Origin: Pseudomonadota bacterium | GTDB lineage: Bacteria; Pseudomonadota; Alphaproteobacteria; Sphingomonadales; Sphingomonadaceae | Length of the DNA stretch: 30,327 nt | NCBI GenBank assembly: GCA_023422695.1 | Contig: JAFAGN010000188.1 | Span: forward strand, 1 to 30,327 | Direction: 5' to 3' | Shown: positions 9,520-18,724 of the stretch, piece after piece | How positions within the stretch are numbered: position 1 is the first letter of the stretch | Layout: every line of letters begins with the position of its first letter | The notes under the pieces: generated by a model | Told to the model about the DNA's origin: nothing | Databases searched by the model: none | The model's input: only the letters and a program-made list of their open reading frames with translations | Position numbers and translations under genes: made by a program

Positions 9520-12339
9520 TCATTTGCTCTTTGTCCGGCGAATTTCGGCGCGGACGCTCAGGCCCAGCGCATCGGCGACCAGCGCCGACTGTTCGGTCTG
9601 GTGGCGGCTCATCAGGCCCGTCGCGGGCGATGCCGCAGCGGCGCGGCCCGCGTAACGCGGGCGCATTCCCTTTTTGCCCGCCTCGGTCAGCGCGTCCTCG
9701 ATCAGTTCATTGACGAAGAACCAGCTGCCGTTGTTACGCGGTTCTTCCTGCGCCCAGACGACATCCTCCAGCTTCGGCATCCGCTTCAAGCGGACCGCGA
9801 GCGGTTCGCCGGGGAAGGGATAAAGCTGTTCGATGCGGATCACCGTCGTGTCGGTCAGCCCCGCCGCGTCACGCGCTTCCATCAGATCGTAACCGACCTT
9901 GCCCGAACACAGCACGACGCGCTTGATGTCGGCATCGGCGGGCGGGGTGCGGTCGGACATGATGCGGCGGAAATGCGCGTCGCCGATGAAGTCGCTGCGC
10001 TGCGACACCGCCAGCTTGTGCCGGAGCAGCGATTTGGGCGTCATGATGACCAGCGGCTTGCGGAACGGGCGCAGCATCTGACGGCGCAGGACGTGGAAAT
10101 AGTTCGACGGGGTCGAAATATTGCACACCTGGATATTATCGCCCGCGCACAATTGCAGGAAGCGTTCGAGACGCGCCGAGCTATGCTCGGGCCCCTGCCC
10201 TTCGTACCCGTGCGGCAGCAGCATCACGAGGCCGTTGGCGCGCAGCCACTTGGCCTCGCCCGATGCGATGAACTGGTCGATCATGATCTGCGCACCGTTG
10301 GCGAAATCGCCGAACTGCGCTTCCCACAGGACCAGCGACTTCGGATCGGCCATCGCATAGCCATATTCGAAACCGAGCACGCCATATTCGGACAGCGGGC
10401 TGTCGAGCACCTCGAACCGGCCGTGCGGGACGGTGGTCAGCGGCACATATTTGCGCTCGTCCTTCTGATCGACCCACACCGCGTGGCGCTGGCTGAAGGT
10501 ACCGCGCCCCGAATCCTGTCCCGACAGGCGGACCTGATATCCTTCGCTGAGCAAGGTGCCGAAGGCGAGGCTTTCGGCGGTCGCCCAGTCGAACACTTCC
10601 TTGTCGCTCTTGTCGGCGAACATCGCGGCGCGCGCGTCGATGACGCGGCGCAGCGTCTTGTGGACGTCGAGATCATCGGGAACCGTCGTCATGATCCGGC
10701 CGATCGAGTCGAACAATTTGTCCGAAACCCCGGTCGAGATGTTGCGGCGGGCGTTTTCGGGATCGGCGGGGGCGTGCAGCCCCGACCAGCGCCCGGCGAA
10801 CCAGTCGGCCTTGTTCGGCTTATAGCTTTTGGCGCCCTCGAAATCATCTTCCAGCCGCGCGATGAACTCGGCGCGGCGGGCGTCGGCCCAGCCCGCGTCG
10901 ATCACGCCTTCGCTTTCCAGCTTGGCGGCGCACAGCTGCGACACCGGCGGGTGCTTGCGGATGCGGTCGTACATGAGCGGCTGGGTGAACGACGGTTCGT
11001 CGCCCTCGTTATGGCCGAAGCGGCGATAGCACCACATGTCGATGACGACATCGCGTTTGAACTGCTGGCGAAAATCGATCGCGAGCTTGCACGCAAAGGT
11101 GACCGCTTCGGGATCGTCGCCATTGACGTGCAGGATCGGCGCCATCACGCCCTTCGCCACGTCCGACGGATAGGGCGACGATCGCGCATATTGCGGGCTG
11201 GTCGTGAAACCGATCTGGTTGTTGACGATGAAGTGGATGCAGCCGCCGGTGTTGTAGCCGCGGATGCCCGAGAAGCCGAGGCATTCCCACACGATCCCCT
11301 GCCCCGCGAACGCCGCGTCGCCGTGGATCAGCACCGGCAGCACCTGTTCATGCTTGGCGAGGTCGTCGCGCACCACCTGCTGTGCGCGCACCTTGCCCAG
11401 CACGACCGGATCGACCGCTTCGAGGTGCGAGGGATTGGGAACGAGCGACATATGCACCGACGCGCCGCCGAACTCGCGGTCGGTCGAAGTGCCGAGGTGA
11501 TATTTGACGTCGCCCGACCCGCCGATGTCGTCGGGGTTGGCGCTGCCGCCCGCAAATTCGTGGAAGATGATCTTGTACGGCTTCGCCATCACATTCGCGA
11601 GCATGTTCAGGCGCCCGCGGTGCGCCATGCCGTACACGATTTCGCGCACGCCATATTGGCCGCCATATTTGATGATCGCTTCCATCGCGGGAATCATGCT
11701 CTCGCCGCCGTCGAGGCCGAACCGCTTGGTCCCGACGTATTTCTTGGCGAGGAATTTCTCCCACTCCTCGGCCTCGATGACCTTGTTCAGGATGGCGCGT
11801 TTGCCCTCGACCGAAAATTCGATGATCTTGTCGGCACCTTCCATCCGCTCCTGCAGGAACTGGCGTTCCTTGAGGTCGGCGATGTGCATATATTCGAGGC
11901 CGACATTGCCGCAATAATTGGCGCGCAGGATCGCGACGATCTCGCGGATCGTCGCCTTTTCCAGCCCCAGCGTCCCGCCGATATAGACCGGGCGGTCCTG
12001 ATCGGCGCCGACGAAGCCATGATATTCGGGGGTCAGGTCGGCGGGCAGCTCGCGCGTGCTGAGCCCCAGCGGGTCAAGATTGGCGGCCAGATGCCCGCGC
12101 ACGCGATAGGTGCGGATCAGCATCATCGCGCGGATCGAGTCATTCGCGGCGCGCTCGACCTCGGCGCTCGACAGCGCCGCCCCGGATTTGGCGGCGGCGG
12201 CCTTGACCGCGACCTGCATTTGCTGCGGATCGAGGCCCGCGGTCAGGTCGTCGCTGTCGATCGGCGGCCAGTTCTTCTGCGCCCAGCTGGGGCCGGCCTG
12301 CGGCTCGTCGATATCAAAGCTCTGTCGTTCGAGGTTCAT
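9520..12339 (-). CDS. sucA: 2-oxoglutarate dehydrogenase E1 component
   Basis: A 939-residue thiamine-diphosphate enzyme that decarboxylates 2-oxoglutarate and succinylates the lipoyl arm of SucB. Seen in order: a short N-terminal E2-binding segment; GMAHRGRLNML; the ThDP/Mg motif beginning GDAAFAGQG near residue 336 and ending NNQIGFTT; HNEGDEPSFTQP; and the C-terminal pyrimidine-binding domain with GYEGQGPEHSSARLERFLQ. Length matches the family. The ATG at 12339 (MNLERQSFD) is preferred; another in-frame ATG at 12351 would add four residues. It follows sucD after 91 bases that contain a strong hairpin. A GC-driven open frame of similar length lies opposite and is not a gene. Confidence 0.97.
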   Translation of the reverse strand: MNLERQSFDIDEPQAGPSWAQKNWPPIDSDDLTAGLDPQQMQVAVKAAAAKSGAALSSAEVERAANDSIRAMMLIRTYRVRGHLAANLDPLGLSTRELPADLTPEYHGFVGADQDRPVYIGGTLGLEKATIREIVAILRANYCGNVGLEYMHIADLKERQFLQERMEGADKIIEFSVEGKRAILNKVIEAEEWEKFLAKKYVGTKRFGLDGGESMIPAMEAIIKYGGQYGVREIVYGMAHRGRLNMLANVMAKPYKIIFHEFAGGSANPDDIGGSGDVKYHLGTSTDREFGGASVHMSLVPNPSHLEAVDPVVLGKVRAQQVVRDDLAKHEQVLPVLIHGDAAFAGQGIVWECLGFSGIRGYNTGGCIHFIVNNQIGFTTSPQYARSSPYPSDVAKGVMAPILHVNGDDPEAVTFACKLAIDFRQQFKRDVVIDMWCYRRFGHNEGDEPSFTQPLMYDRIRKHPPVSQLCAAKLESEGVIDAGWADARRAEFIARLEDDFEGAKSYKPNKADWFAGRWSGLHAPADPENARRNISTGVSDKLFDSIGRIMTTVPDDLDVHKTLRRVIDARAAMFADKSDKEVFDWATAESLAFGTLLSEGYQVRLSGQDSGRGTFSQRHAVWVDQKDERKYVPLTTVPHGRFEVLDSPLSEYGVLGFEYGYAMADPKSLVLWEAQFGDFANGAQIMIDQFIASGEAKWLRANGLVMLLPHGYEGQGPEHSSARLERFLQLCAGDNIQVCNISTPSNYFHVLRRQMLRPFRKPLVIMTPKSLLRHKLAVSQRSDFIGDAHFRRIMSDRTPPADADIKRVVLCSGKVGYDLMEARDAAGLTDTTVIRIEQLYPFPGEPLAVRLKRMPKLEDVVWAQEEPRNNGSWFFVNELIEDALTEAGKKGMRPRYAGRAAAASPATGLMSRHQTEQSALVADALGLSVRAEIRRTKSK

Positions 12340-12392
12340 TGTCTTTTCCATTCTCAAAGGAGAAATGGCTCCGGGGAGGATGTAGGGAGCAA

Positions 12393-12424
12393 CGCCCGCT
12401 AGCAACGGCTGTTGCCAGCGGGCG
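12393..12424. terminator. Intercistronic hairpin between sucD and sucA
   Basis: Arms 12393-12406 and 12411-12424 (CGCCCGCTAGCAAC and its inverse) pair over 14 bases with one mismatch around a four-base GGCT loop. On the minus strand the hairpin starts seven bases after the sucD stop. Only two T residues follow, so it is not a classic strong intrinsic terminator. It could give partial termination, protect the upstream mRNA from 3' decay, or mark a processing site between the succinyl-CoA ligase and dehydrogenase parts of the operon. Confidence 0.6.
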
Positions 12425-12430
12425 CTTAAA

Positions 12431-13321
12431 TCACACGCGTTCTTTCAACACCTCGACCAGCGTCGTGCCGAGTTCGGACGGGCTGGCCGACATGGTGATG
12501 CCCGCGGCTTCCATCGCAGCGATCTTGCTTTCGGCGTCGCCCTTGCCGCCCGACACGATCGCGCCGGCATGGCCCATACGGCGGCCCGGAGGCGCGGTGC
12601 GGCCCGCGATGAAGCCGGCCATCGGCTTTTTGCGGCCGCGCTTCGCTTCGTCGATCAGGAACTGCGCCGCCTGTTCCTCGGCGTCGCCGCCGATTTCGCC
12701 GATCATGATGATCGACTTGGTGGCCTCATCAGCCAGGAACAGTTCGAGCACGTCGATGAAGTTGGTGCCGTTGACCGGATCGCCGCCGATGCCGACCGCG
12801 GTGGTCTGACCCAGGCCAGCGTTGCTCGTCTGGAACACCGCTTCATAGGTCAGCGTGCCCGAGCGCGAGACGACGCCGACGCTGCCCTTCGAGAAGATGC
12901 TGCCGGGCATGATGCCGATCTTGCATTCGCCCGGCGTCAGCACGCCGGGGCAGTTCGGGCCGATCAGGCGCGACTTCGAGCCCGACAGCGCGCGCTTTAC
13001 CTTGACCATGTCGAGCACCGGAATGCCCTCTGTGATGCAGACGATCAGCGGGATTTCGGCGTCGATCGCCTCGAGGATCGAGTCCGCGGCGAACGGTGGC
13101 GGCACGTAAATGCAGCTGGCGGTCGCGCCGGTCGCATCCTTCGCCTCGGCAACGGTGTCGAACATCGGCAAGCCGATGTGCGTCGTGCCGCCCTTGCCCG
13201 GCGTCACGCCGCCGACCATCTGGGTGCCATAGGCGAGCGCCTGTTCGGTGTGGAAGGTGCCGGTAGCACCGGTCATCCCTTGCGTGATGACCTTGGTATT
13301 CTTGTCGATCAGGATAGACAT
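12431..13321 (-). CDS. sucD: Succinyl-CoA ligase (ADP-forming) subunit alpha
   Basis: A 296-residue subunit that carries the phosphohistidine in the step succinyl-CoA + ADP/GDP + Pi to succinate + ATP/GTP + CoA. The N-terminal CoA-binding Rossmann domain has TGATGTFHTEQALAYG; the active-site histidine is H251 in RRMGHAGAIVSGG. Length agrees with the family. The ATG at 13321 directly follows the stop codon of the small exported protein gene (TAA then ATG with no gap), suggesting translational coupling. The partner gene sucC (beta subunit), usually just upstream of sucD, is absent from the window. Confidence 0.97.
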   Translation of the reverse strand: MSILIDKNTKVITQGMTGATGTFHTEQALAYGTQMVGGVTPGKGGTTHIGLPMFDTVAEAKDATGATASCIYVPPPFAADSILEAIDAEIPLIVCITEGIPVLDMVKVKRALSGSKSRLIGPNCPGVLTPGECKIGIMPGSIFSKGSVGVVSRSGTLTYEAVFQTSNAGLGQTTAVGIGGDPVNGTNFIDVLELFLADEATKSIIMIGEIGGDAEEQAAQFLIDEAKRGRKKPMAGFIAGRTAPPGRRMGHAGAIVSGGKGDAESKIAAMEAAGITMSASPSELGTTLVEVLKERV

Positions 13322-13778
13322 TTACTTCTTCTCCAAGGGAGGACCGACGACGAGACGAACTGCAGGAGCGTCGCGCGAGCCGGTCTTGGTAACAATAATG
13401 GGATGGCCTTCGGCAAAGAACGAGGCCTCGCCCTTCTTGTCGAACTTTATACCCTGCCAAGCGGAAACGAGTTCATCAAAGGCGGCTGCGCTTTCCAGTC
13501 TGGCGACAACCGCGCACATTCCCTCATTGCCCTTGCCGCTCATAAGGATAAGCGGCGCTCGTTTATCATGGCCGAAAATGGCTGGGTCGGCGCTGGGTTT
13601 GCCGTCGATCTGCGCGCGCTTCCAGCCCAAAGGATCAAGCTTGCTGCTGTCAACGCCTTCCGCGGTGGCAACGAAGCAATCGTTGTAGCTTTCATAAATG
13701 TCGGGCAGCGGCGCGACCGGCAACTGCGCGGCAGCCATCGGCGAGAAGCTCGCCGATGCCACCGCAGCAATGACCAAC

Positions 13779-13786
<8 letters not shown>
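13322..13786 (-). CDS. Small exported protein of unknown function between mdh and sucD
   Basis: A 154-residue protein when started at the TTG at 13786, whose frame overlaps the end of mdh by eight bases. This start gives a clean signal peptide (HKLVIAAVASASFSPMAAAQ, cleavage after AQA/AAQ), so a periplasmic location is likely. An upstream ATG in the same frame would give an arginine-rich out-of-frame copy of mdh and is rejected. The mature part has two cysteines (in NDCFVA and GMCAVV) that could form a disulfide. No known domain is recognised. It takes the place that sucC usually occupies, and its stop abuts the sucD start. Confidence 0.7.
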
Positions 13787-14741
<955 letters not shown>

Positions 14742-15054
14742 GGCGCGCGGCACTCCCTTCCTGGCAAGCCCGGCAATGCTTCACAGACCGGCGGCACACG
14801 GGCTAAAGTGCCATGCCGATCCCAAGACTGGGGTCGCCCCTACGCCGATTCCCTTAACGAAACAACCGCGAAAAGGTCGAAAATCCGCCTTTTTTTGCAA
14901 ATAGTTCGCAATAACAACAAGTGGCAATGAAACCGATCTCGCGCGGGTTTCGTTGGACAATGAAGCGCGCGCGTGACAGGTTTGCTGCCGTCGGGGGGAT
15001 GGTCACCCGGCCAAGTTAACCCTCCCTTATCGCTGGGGTGCTAGGCGCGAGCGG
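14742..15054. other. Divergent intergenic region between mdh and the polysaccharide deacetylase gene
   Basis: About 313 bases without a gene, from which transcription should start in both directions. It contains an AT-richer centre (about 14860-14930), a Fur-box-like palindrome at 14895-14911, and a small hairpin GATCCCA-AGAC-TGGGGTC at 14818-14835 that would lie in the mdh leader. No convincing -35/-10 pair could be fixed on either strand, and no small RNA or ORF with a sensible start was seen. Confidence 0.7.
14895..14911. promoter_or_regulatory. Fur/Mur-box-like palindrome upstream of mdh
   Basis: The 17-base sequence TTGCAAATAGTTCGCAA has TTGC/GCAA ends and AAT-x-RTT-like half-sites, close to the TGCRAATNATTCGCA style of operator bound by Fur or Mur in alphaproteobacteria. 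It lies about 155 bases before the mdh start and 144 bases before the deacetylase start. In Caulobacter, Fur controls several TCA-cycle genes, which makes the location plausible. Binding itself is an inference. Confidence 0.4.
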
Positions 15055-16098
15055 ATGACGCGGGCAATCATCAGTTTCGATACCGAGCTGTCCGCCGGGC
15101 TGTACCAGCGCGGCGCCGATGCGCGCGCCAATTTCGAAAGCTCGATCCTGGGTCGCTGCCGCGAGGGCGATTTCGGCATCCATTTCCAGATGGACATGCT
15201 CGAACGCTACGGCCTGACCGGGGTGTTCTTCATCGATCCGATGCCCGCGCTGGTTTACGGCCCCGAAGTCATCGACGCGATCGTTCATCCGGTGCTTGAT
15301 CGCGGGCACGAGGTGCAGGTTCATATCCACACCGAATGGCTGGCCTTTGCCCGCTTCAACCCGGTCGGACGCCTGACCGGCCGCAACATCGGCGACTTTC
15401 CGCTGGCGGCGCAAAAGAAGCTGATCGCGCTGGCCCGCGACATATTGGTCGGCGCGGGGGCGCCGAAACCGACGGCGTTTCGTGCGGGCAATTTCGGGGC
15501 GAACGACGATACGCTGCGCGCGCTGGCCGCGCTGGGCTTTCGTTTCGACAGCAGTTTCAACGCCGCCTATCTGGGCCATGGCTGCGCCATCTCGCTCGAT
15601 GCTGGCAACCAGGGCATGCGCGAACATCAGGGGGTGATCGAGGTGCCGGTCAGCGGCCTGATGGACCGCGCCAGCCGCTTTCGCCCCGCGCAGCTGTGTG
15701 CGATGTCCGAAGAGGAAATGCGCGACGCGCTCGATCACAACGCCGCCAGCGGCGCGATCCAGTTTTCGGCGTTCAGTCACAGCTTCGAATTGCTCAGCCG
15801 CGATCGCAAGGTCGCCAACCGGCTGGCGATTTCGCGCATGGAGGCGCTGTGCCGCGCGGTGGCCGACGATGCGCGCGTGACCAATGGCGGGCTAGCCACC
15901 CTGCCCGCACCGCCCGCCCGCCCCCGGCGCATTCAGGTTCCCGCCCCGCGCCCGCTGCGCACGCTGCGCCGGGTCATTCAGCAGGGGATCGGCCATCTCG
16001 CGCATGAAGTGCGCTATGTCCGCGACGTCATCGCGGTGACGATCAATTCGTCACGCTGGGGTAAAATCGCCACCGGCGTCTTGCTCGCCATGGCCTAG
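15055..16098 (+). CDS. Polysaccharide deacetylase family protein (NodB-like)
   Basis: A 347-residue protein with the carbohydrate-esterase-4/NodB fold. Motif 1 is ISFDTE (D9, E11). Motif 2 is RGHEVQVHIHTEW with H85, H90 and H92 able to provide the metal-binding histidines. RAGNFG fits the third motif. There is no N-terminal signal peptide; the basic C-terminal third and a hydrophobic last segment (GVLLAMA) might touch the membrane. Family members remove N-acetyl groups from polysaccharides such as peptidoglycan, chitin-like chains or exopolysaccharide; the substrate is not readable. It is a single gene on this strand, ending at a palindromic repeat. Confidence 0.85.
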   Translation: MTRAIISFDTELSAGLYQRGADARANFESSILGRCREGDFGIHFQMDMLERYGLTGVFFIDPMPALVYGPEVIDAIVHPVLDRGHEVQVHIHTEWLAFARFNPVGRLTGRNIGDFPLAAQKKLIALARDILVGAGAPKPTAFRAGNFGANDDTLRALAALGFRFDSSFNAAYLGHGCAISLDAGNQGMREHQGVIEVPVSGLMDRASRFRPAQLCAMSEEEMRDALDHNAASGAIQFSAFSHSFELLSRDRKVANRLAISRMEALCRAVADDARVTNGGLATLPAPPARPRRIQVPAPRPLRTLRRVIQQGIGHLAHEVRYVRDVIAVTINSSRWGKIATGVLLAMA

Positions 16099-16117
16099 CT
16101 CCTATCCGCTTTACGCA

Positions 16118-16187
16118 ACCGTAGCCCTGAGCTTGTCGCAGGGCGCTTCTCGCGATAGGCGCCCTTCGACAGGCTCAGGGCTACGGT
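16118..16187. repeat. Dispersed palindromic repeat between convergent genes (family D)
   Basis: Arms at 16118-16146 and 16159-16187 are inverted copies over 29 bases with two mismatches, around a 12-base loop. The arm reads ACCGTAGCCCTGAGCTTGTC and onward to AGGGCGC. The element lies between the ends of the deacetylase (+) and zapE (-) genes, where it could terminate both. Sequences like GTAGCCCTGAGCCTGTCGAA are frequent intergenic repeats in sphingomonads (recollection). Confidence 0.9.
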
Positions 16188-16208
16188 GAGTATCCGATCA
16201 ACCGGCGG

Positions 16209-17330
16209 TCAAACCGCGGTATCGGCAGTGCCATGGCCTAGCGCCAGATAGTCGTCGGATTGCATTTCGGACAACCGGCTTGCGGTGCGCTCGAACTCGA
16301 ACGCCCCGTCACCCGCGACATACAGCGCATCGGGCATCGCCGCCGCGCTCGCCAGCAGCTTGACCTTATATTCGTACAGCGCATCGATCAGCGTGACGAA
16401 GCGCGCCGCCTCGTTGCGGTTTTCCGGTCCCATGCGCGGGATGCCGACGATGATGACGGTATGGAAATGCCGCGCGACCGCCAGATAGTCGGGCGCGCCC
16501 CGTGCCTCGGCGCACAGCCGCTTGAACGAAAAGACCGCAACACCCTTCAGCGCCTTGGGAACGTGCAACGTCCGCCCGCCGCCGAGGTCAAGATCGAGCG
16601 AGGGCACATGCGCGCGGTCCTCGGGCGGATAATCGGTCAGGCGGAAAAATGCCGCCGACAGCGCCGCGCTTGCCGCCTCGTCGGCGGGGACGAACCAGCG
16701 CGCGCCATCGCCCAGCCGGTCGCGGCGATAATCGGTCGGGCCGTTGAGCCCCATGACATCGAGCTTGGCCTCGACCAGCGCGATGAAAGGCAGGAAATGC
16801 TCGCGGTTGAGCCCGTCCTTGTACAGGTCGGACGGCGGGCGGTTCGACGTCGCGACCACCGTCACCCCGCGGTCGATCAGCGCGGTGAACAGGCGCGAGA
16901 GGATCATCGCGTCGGCGCTGTTGTTCACCACCATTTCGTCGAAGGCGAGGCAGCGAACGTCGGCGACCAGAGCATCGGCAACCAGCGGGATCGGGTCGCC
17001 TGCCTCGCTTTTGCGCACTTCGCGCATCCGCGCATGGACGTCGAGCATGAAGGCGTGAAAATGGACGCGCCGTTTGCGCTGGATGTGCAGCTGGTCGTAA
17101 AATAGGTCCATCAGCATCGACTTGCCGCGCCCGACCGCCCCCCACAGATACACGCCGCGCGGGCTCTCGGGCTTGCGCCCGGTCAGCCGCCACAGCAGGC
17201 TGCCGCGCGGCGGCACCGCCTCCAGTTCGGCCTGCAACGCGCTCAGCCGTTCGGCGGCGGCGCGCTGCTCGGGATCGGGGCGGAGCTCGCCGCCCGCGAC
17301 GAGCGCGTCATAGGCCGCAAGCACCGACAT
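16209..17330 (-). CDS. zapE: Cell division protein ZapE (AFG1-like ATPase)
   Basis: A 373-residue P-loop ATPase of the AFG1/ZapE family. Walker A is GAVGRGKS (64-71) in YLWGAVGRGKSMLMDLFYD, Walker B is CLAFDE (D131, E132), and a sensor-1-like TSNRPPSDLY follows. In E. coli ZapE binds FtsZ and affects the Z-ring under low oxygen; mitochondrial AFG1 is linked to respiratory-chain protein quality control. Its place next to sdhB and the TCA genes is a recurrent alphaproteobacterial arrangement. Its ATG overlaps the stop of the thioesterase gene (TGATG), which suggests coupled translation. Confidence 0.94.
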   Translation of the reverse strand: MSVLAAYDALVAGGELRPDPEQRAAAERLSALQAELEAVPPRGSLLWRLTGRKPESPRGVYLWGAVGRGKSMLMDLFYDQLHIQRKRRVHFHAFMLDVHARMREVRKSEAGDPIPLVADALVADVRCLAFDEMVVNNSADAMILSRLFTALIDRGVTVVATSNRPPSDLYKDGLNREHFLPFIALVEAKLDVMGLNGPTDYRRDRLGDGARWFVPADEAASAALSAAFFRLTDYPPEDRAHVPSLDLDLGGGRTLHVPKALKGVAVFSFKRLCAEARGAPDYLAVARHFHTVIIVGIPRMGPENRNEAARFVTLIDALYEYKVKLLASAAAMPDALYVAGDGAFEFERTASRLSEMQSDDYLALGHGTADTAV

Positions 17331-17827
17331 CAGCCGCGGTCCTTGCTCGCCTTGCGAATGGTCCCGGCAAAGCTCAGCACGATATGCTCGTCGCCCTCAC
17401 CCTGCACGACCAGCCCGCGCAGGAAGATCAGCCGTCCGGTTTCGCGGACCAGCTCGACCACCGCGTCCAATGGCTCGCCAAGCCGCCCCGCGCCGACGAA
17501 CTGCGTCGACAGGTCGAGCGTCACCGAATGCCCCGCATTGAGCGACCCGAACTGATGCGACGCCGCGAACAGCGCGATGTCGACCAGCGCCAATGTCACC
17601 GCGCCATGGACATTGTCGCCCAGATTGCTGTGCTTGCGCTCGGGGACCATCCGCACCCGCGCGCGAGGGCGGCCATCGGCCGTCGGCGGTTCGACCCGCA
17701 CCGTCAGCGGTTCGATAAAGCTGTTGAAGCGGCTCGCGTCCTTGAGATCCCAGCTCAGCCAGCCATCGTCCAGCGCCTCGGCGCTGAAATGGTCGCGGCG
17801 CTTTGGTTCCTCGATCCCGTCGTTCAC
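17330..17827 (-). CDS. PaaI-like hotdog thioesterase
   Basis: A 165-residue hotdog-fold protein of the PaaI/YbgC-like acyl-CoA thioesterase group. The signature region is HSNLGDNVHGAVTLALVD (about residues 66-83): N72, H74-G75 and D83 fit the active-site helix pattern of the PaaI class, and the SVTLDLSTQFVGAG strand is also typical. The acyl-CoA substrate is not known. It starts with GTG at 17827 overlapping the sdhB stop (GTGA), and its own stop overlaps the zapE start, so the three genes form a tightly coupled unit. Confidence 0.87.
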   Translation of the reverse strand: MNDGIEEPKRRDHFSAEALDDGWLSWDLKDASRFNSFIEPLTVRVEPPTADGRPRARVRMVPERKHSNLGDNVHGAVTLALVDIALFAASHQFGSLNAGHSVTLDLSTQFVGAGRLGEPLDAVVELVRETGRLIFLRGLVVQGEGDEHIVLSFAGTIRKASKDRG

Positions 17828-18606
17828 ACCTGCCGCTCGGCTTCCATTTTCTTGATCTCGGCGATCGCGCGCGCCGGGCTCAGCCCCTTGGGGCAGGCGT
17901 TCGAGCAGTTCATGATCGTGTGGCAGCGATAGAGGCGGAAGGGGTCTTCCAGTTCGTCGAGGCGCTCACCGGTATATTCGTCGCGGCTGTCGGCAAGCCA
18001 GCGATACGCCTGGAGCAGGATCGCGGGGCCAAGGAACTTGTCGCTGTTCCACCAATAGCTGGGGCAGCTGGTCGAACAGCAGGCGCACAGAATGCACTCG
18101 TACAGCCCGTCGAGCTTTTCGCGTTCGGCGGGCGACTGCAGCCGTTCCTTGCCGCTCGGCGTCGTCGTCTTGGTCTTCAGCCACGGTTCGATCGACGCAT
18201 ATTGCGCGTAGAAATGGGTGAAGTCGGGGACCAGGTCCTTGATCACGTCCATCGCCGGCAGCGGCGTGATCGTGATGTCGCCCTTCAGATCCTCGATCGC
18301 GGTGGTGCAGGCGAGGCCGTTCTTGCCGTTCATATTCATCGAACAGCTGCCGCAAATCCCTTCTCGGCACGACCGGCGGAAGGTCAGCGAGCTGTCCTGC
18401 TCGCTTTTCATCTTGATCAGCGCGTCGAGCACCATCGGCCCGCATTTCTGGGTATCGATCTCGAACGTGTCGAAGCGCGGATTCTGACCGCTGTCGGGGT
18501 CGTAGCGATAGACTTTGAACGTCTTGACCGCTGCCGCGCCTTCGGCCTTGTGGACCTTGCCGCCCTTTTGCGGGCGGCTGTTCTTGGGCAAGCGGAATTC
18601 GGCCAT
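17824..18606 (-). CDS. sdhB: Succinate dehydrogenase iron-sulfur subunit
   Basis: A 260-residue subunit of complex II that passes electrons from the flavoprotein to ubiquinone at the inner membrane. The 2Fe-2S ligands are C80, C85, C88 and C100 (CREGICGSC...C). The 4Fe-4S and 3Fe-4S ligands are in CILCACCSTSCP (C171, C174, C177, C181) and C228...CSNAC (C234, C238). All eleven cluster cysteines are present. The ATG at 18606 follows GGGAG. Unusually for the sdhCDAB order, no sdhA, sdhD or sdhC lies upstream; the next gene is divergent. Confidence 0.96.
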   Translation of the reverse strand: MAEFRLPKNSRPQKGGKVHKAEGAAAVKTFKVYRYDPDSGQNPRFDTFEIDTQKCGPMVLDALIKMKSEQDSSLTFRRSCREGICGSCSMNMNGKNGLACTTAIEDLKGDITITPLPAMDVIKDLVPDFTHFYAQYASIEPWLKTKTTTPSGKERLQSPAEREKLDGLYECILCACCSTSCPSYWWNSDKFLGPAILLQAYRWLADSRDEYTGERLDELEDPFRLYRCHTIMNCSNACPKGLSPARAIAEIKKMEAERQV

Positions 18607-18724
18607 GTCGCGGGGCTCCCTTGGGCAATTGCGGGCTGACTAGACCCGATTGGCAGGGACGACAAGAGGGTGAAAGCGCGAAAGCGGCTGGCAGGCGCGG
18701 GGTCAAGGCGCTAGGGCGGCAGCG

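Noticed and set aside
9505..12402. A 965-codon open frame on the plus strand opposite sucA
   Set aside because: Its translation is rich in Arg, Asp and His without any known domain, as expected from the antisense of a GC-rich gene; sucA on the other strand has full family motifs.
14754..15054. A sigma-70-type promoter for mdh or the deacetylase gene
   Set aside because: Several TTG-start hexamers exist near 14895-14925, but none had a -10 partner matching more than three of six bases at proper spacing.
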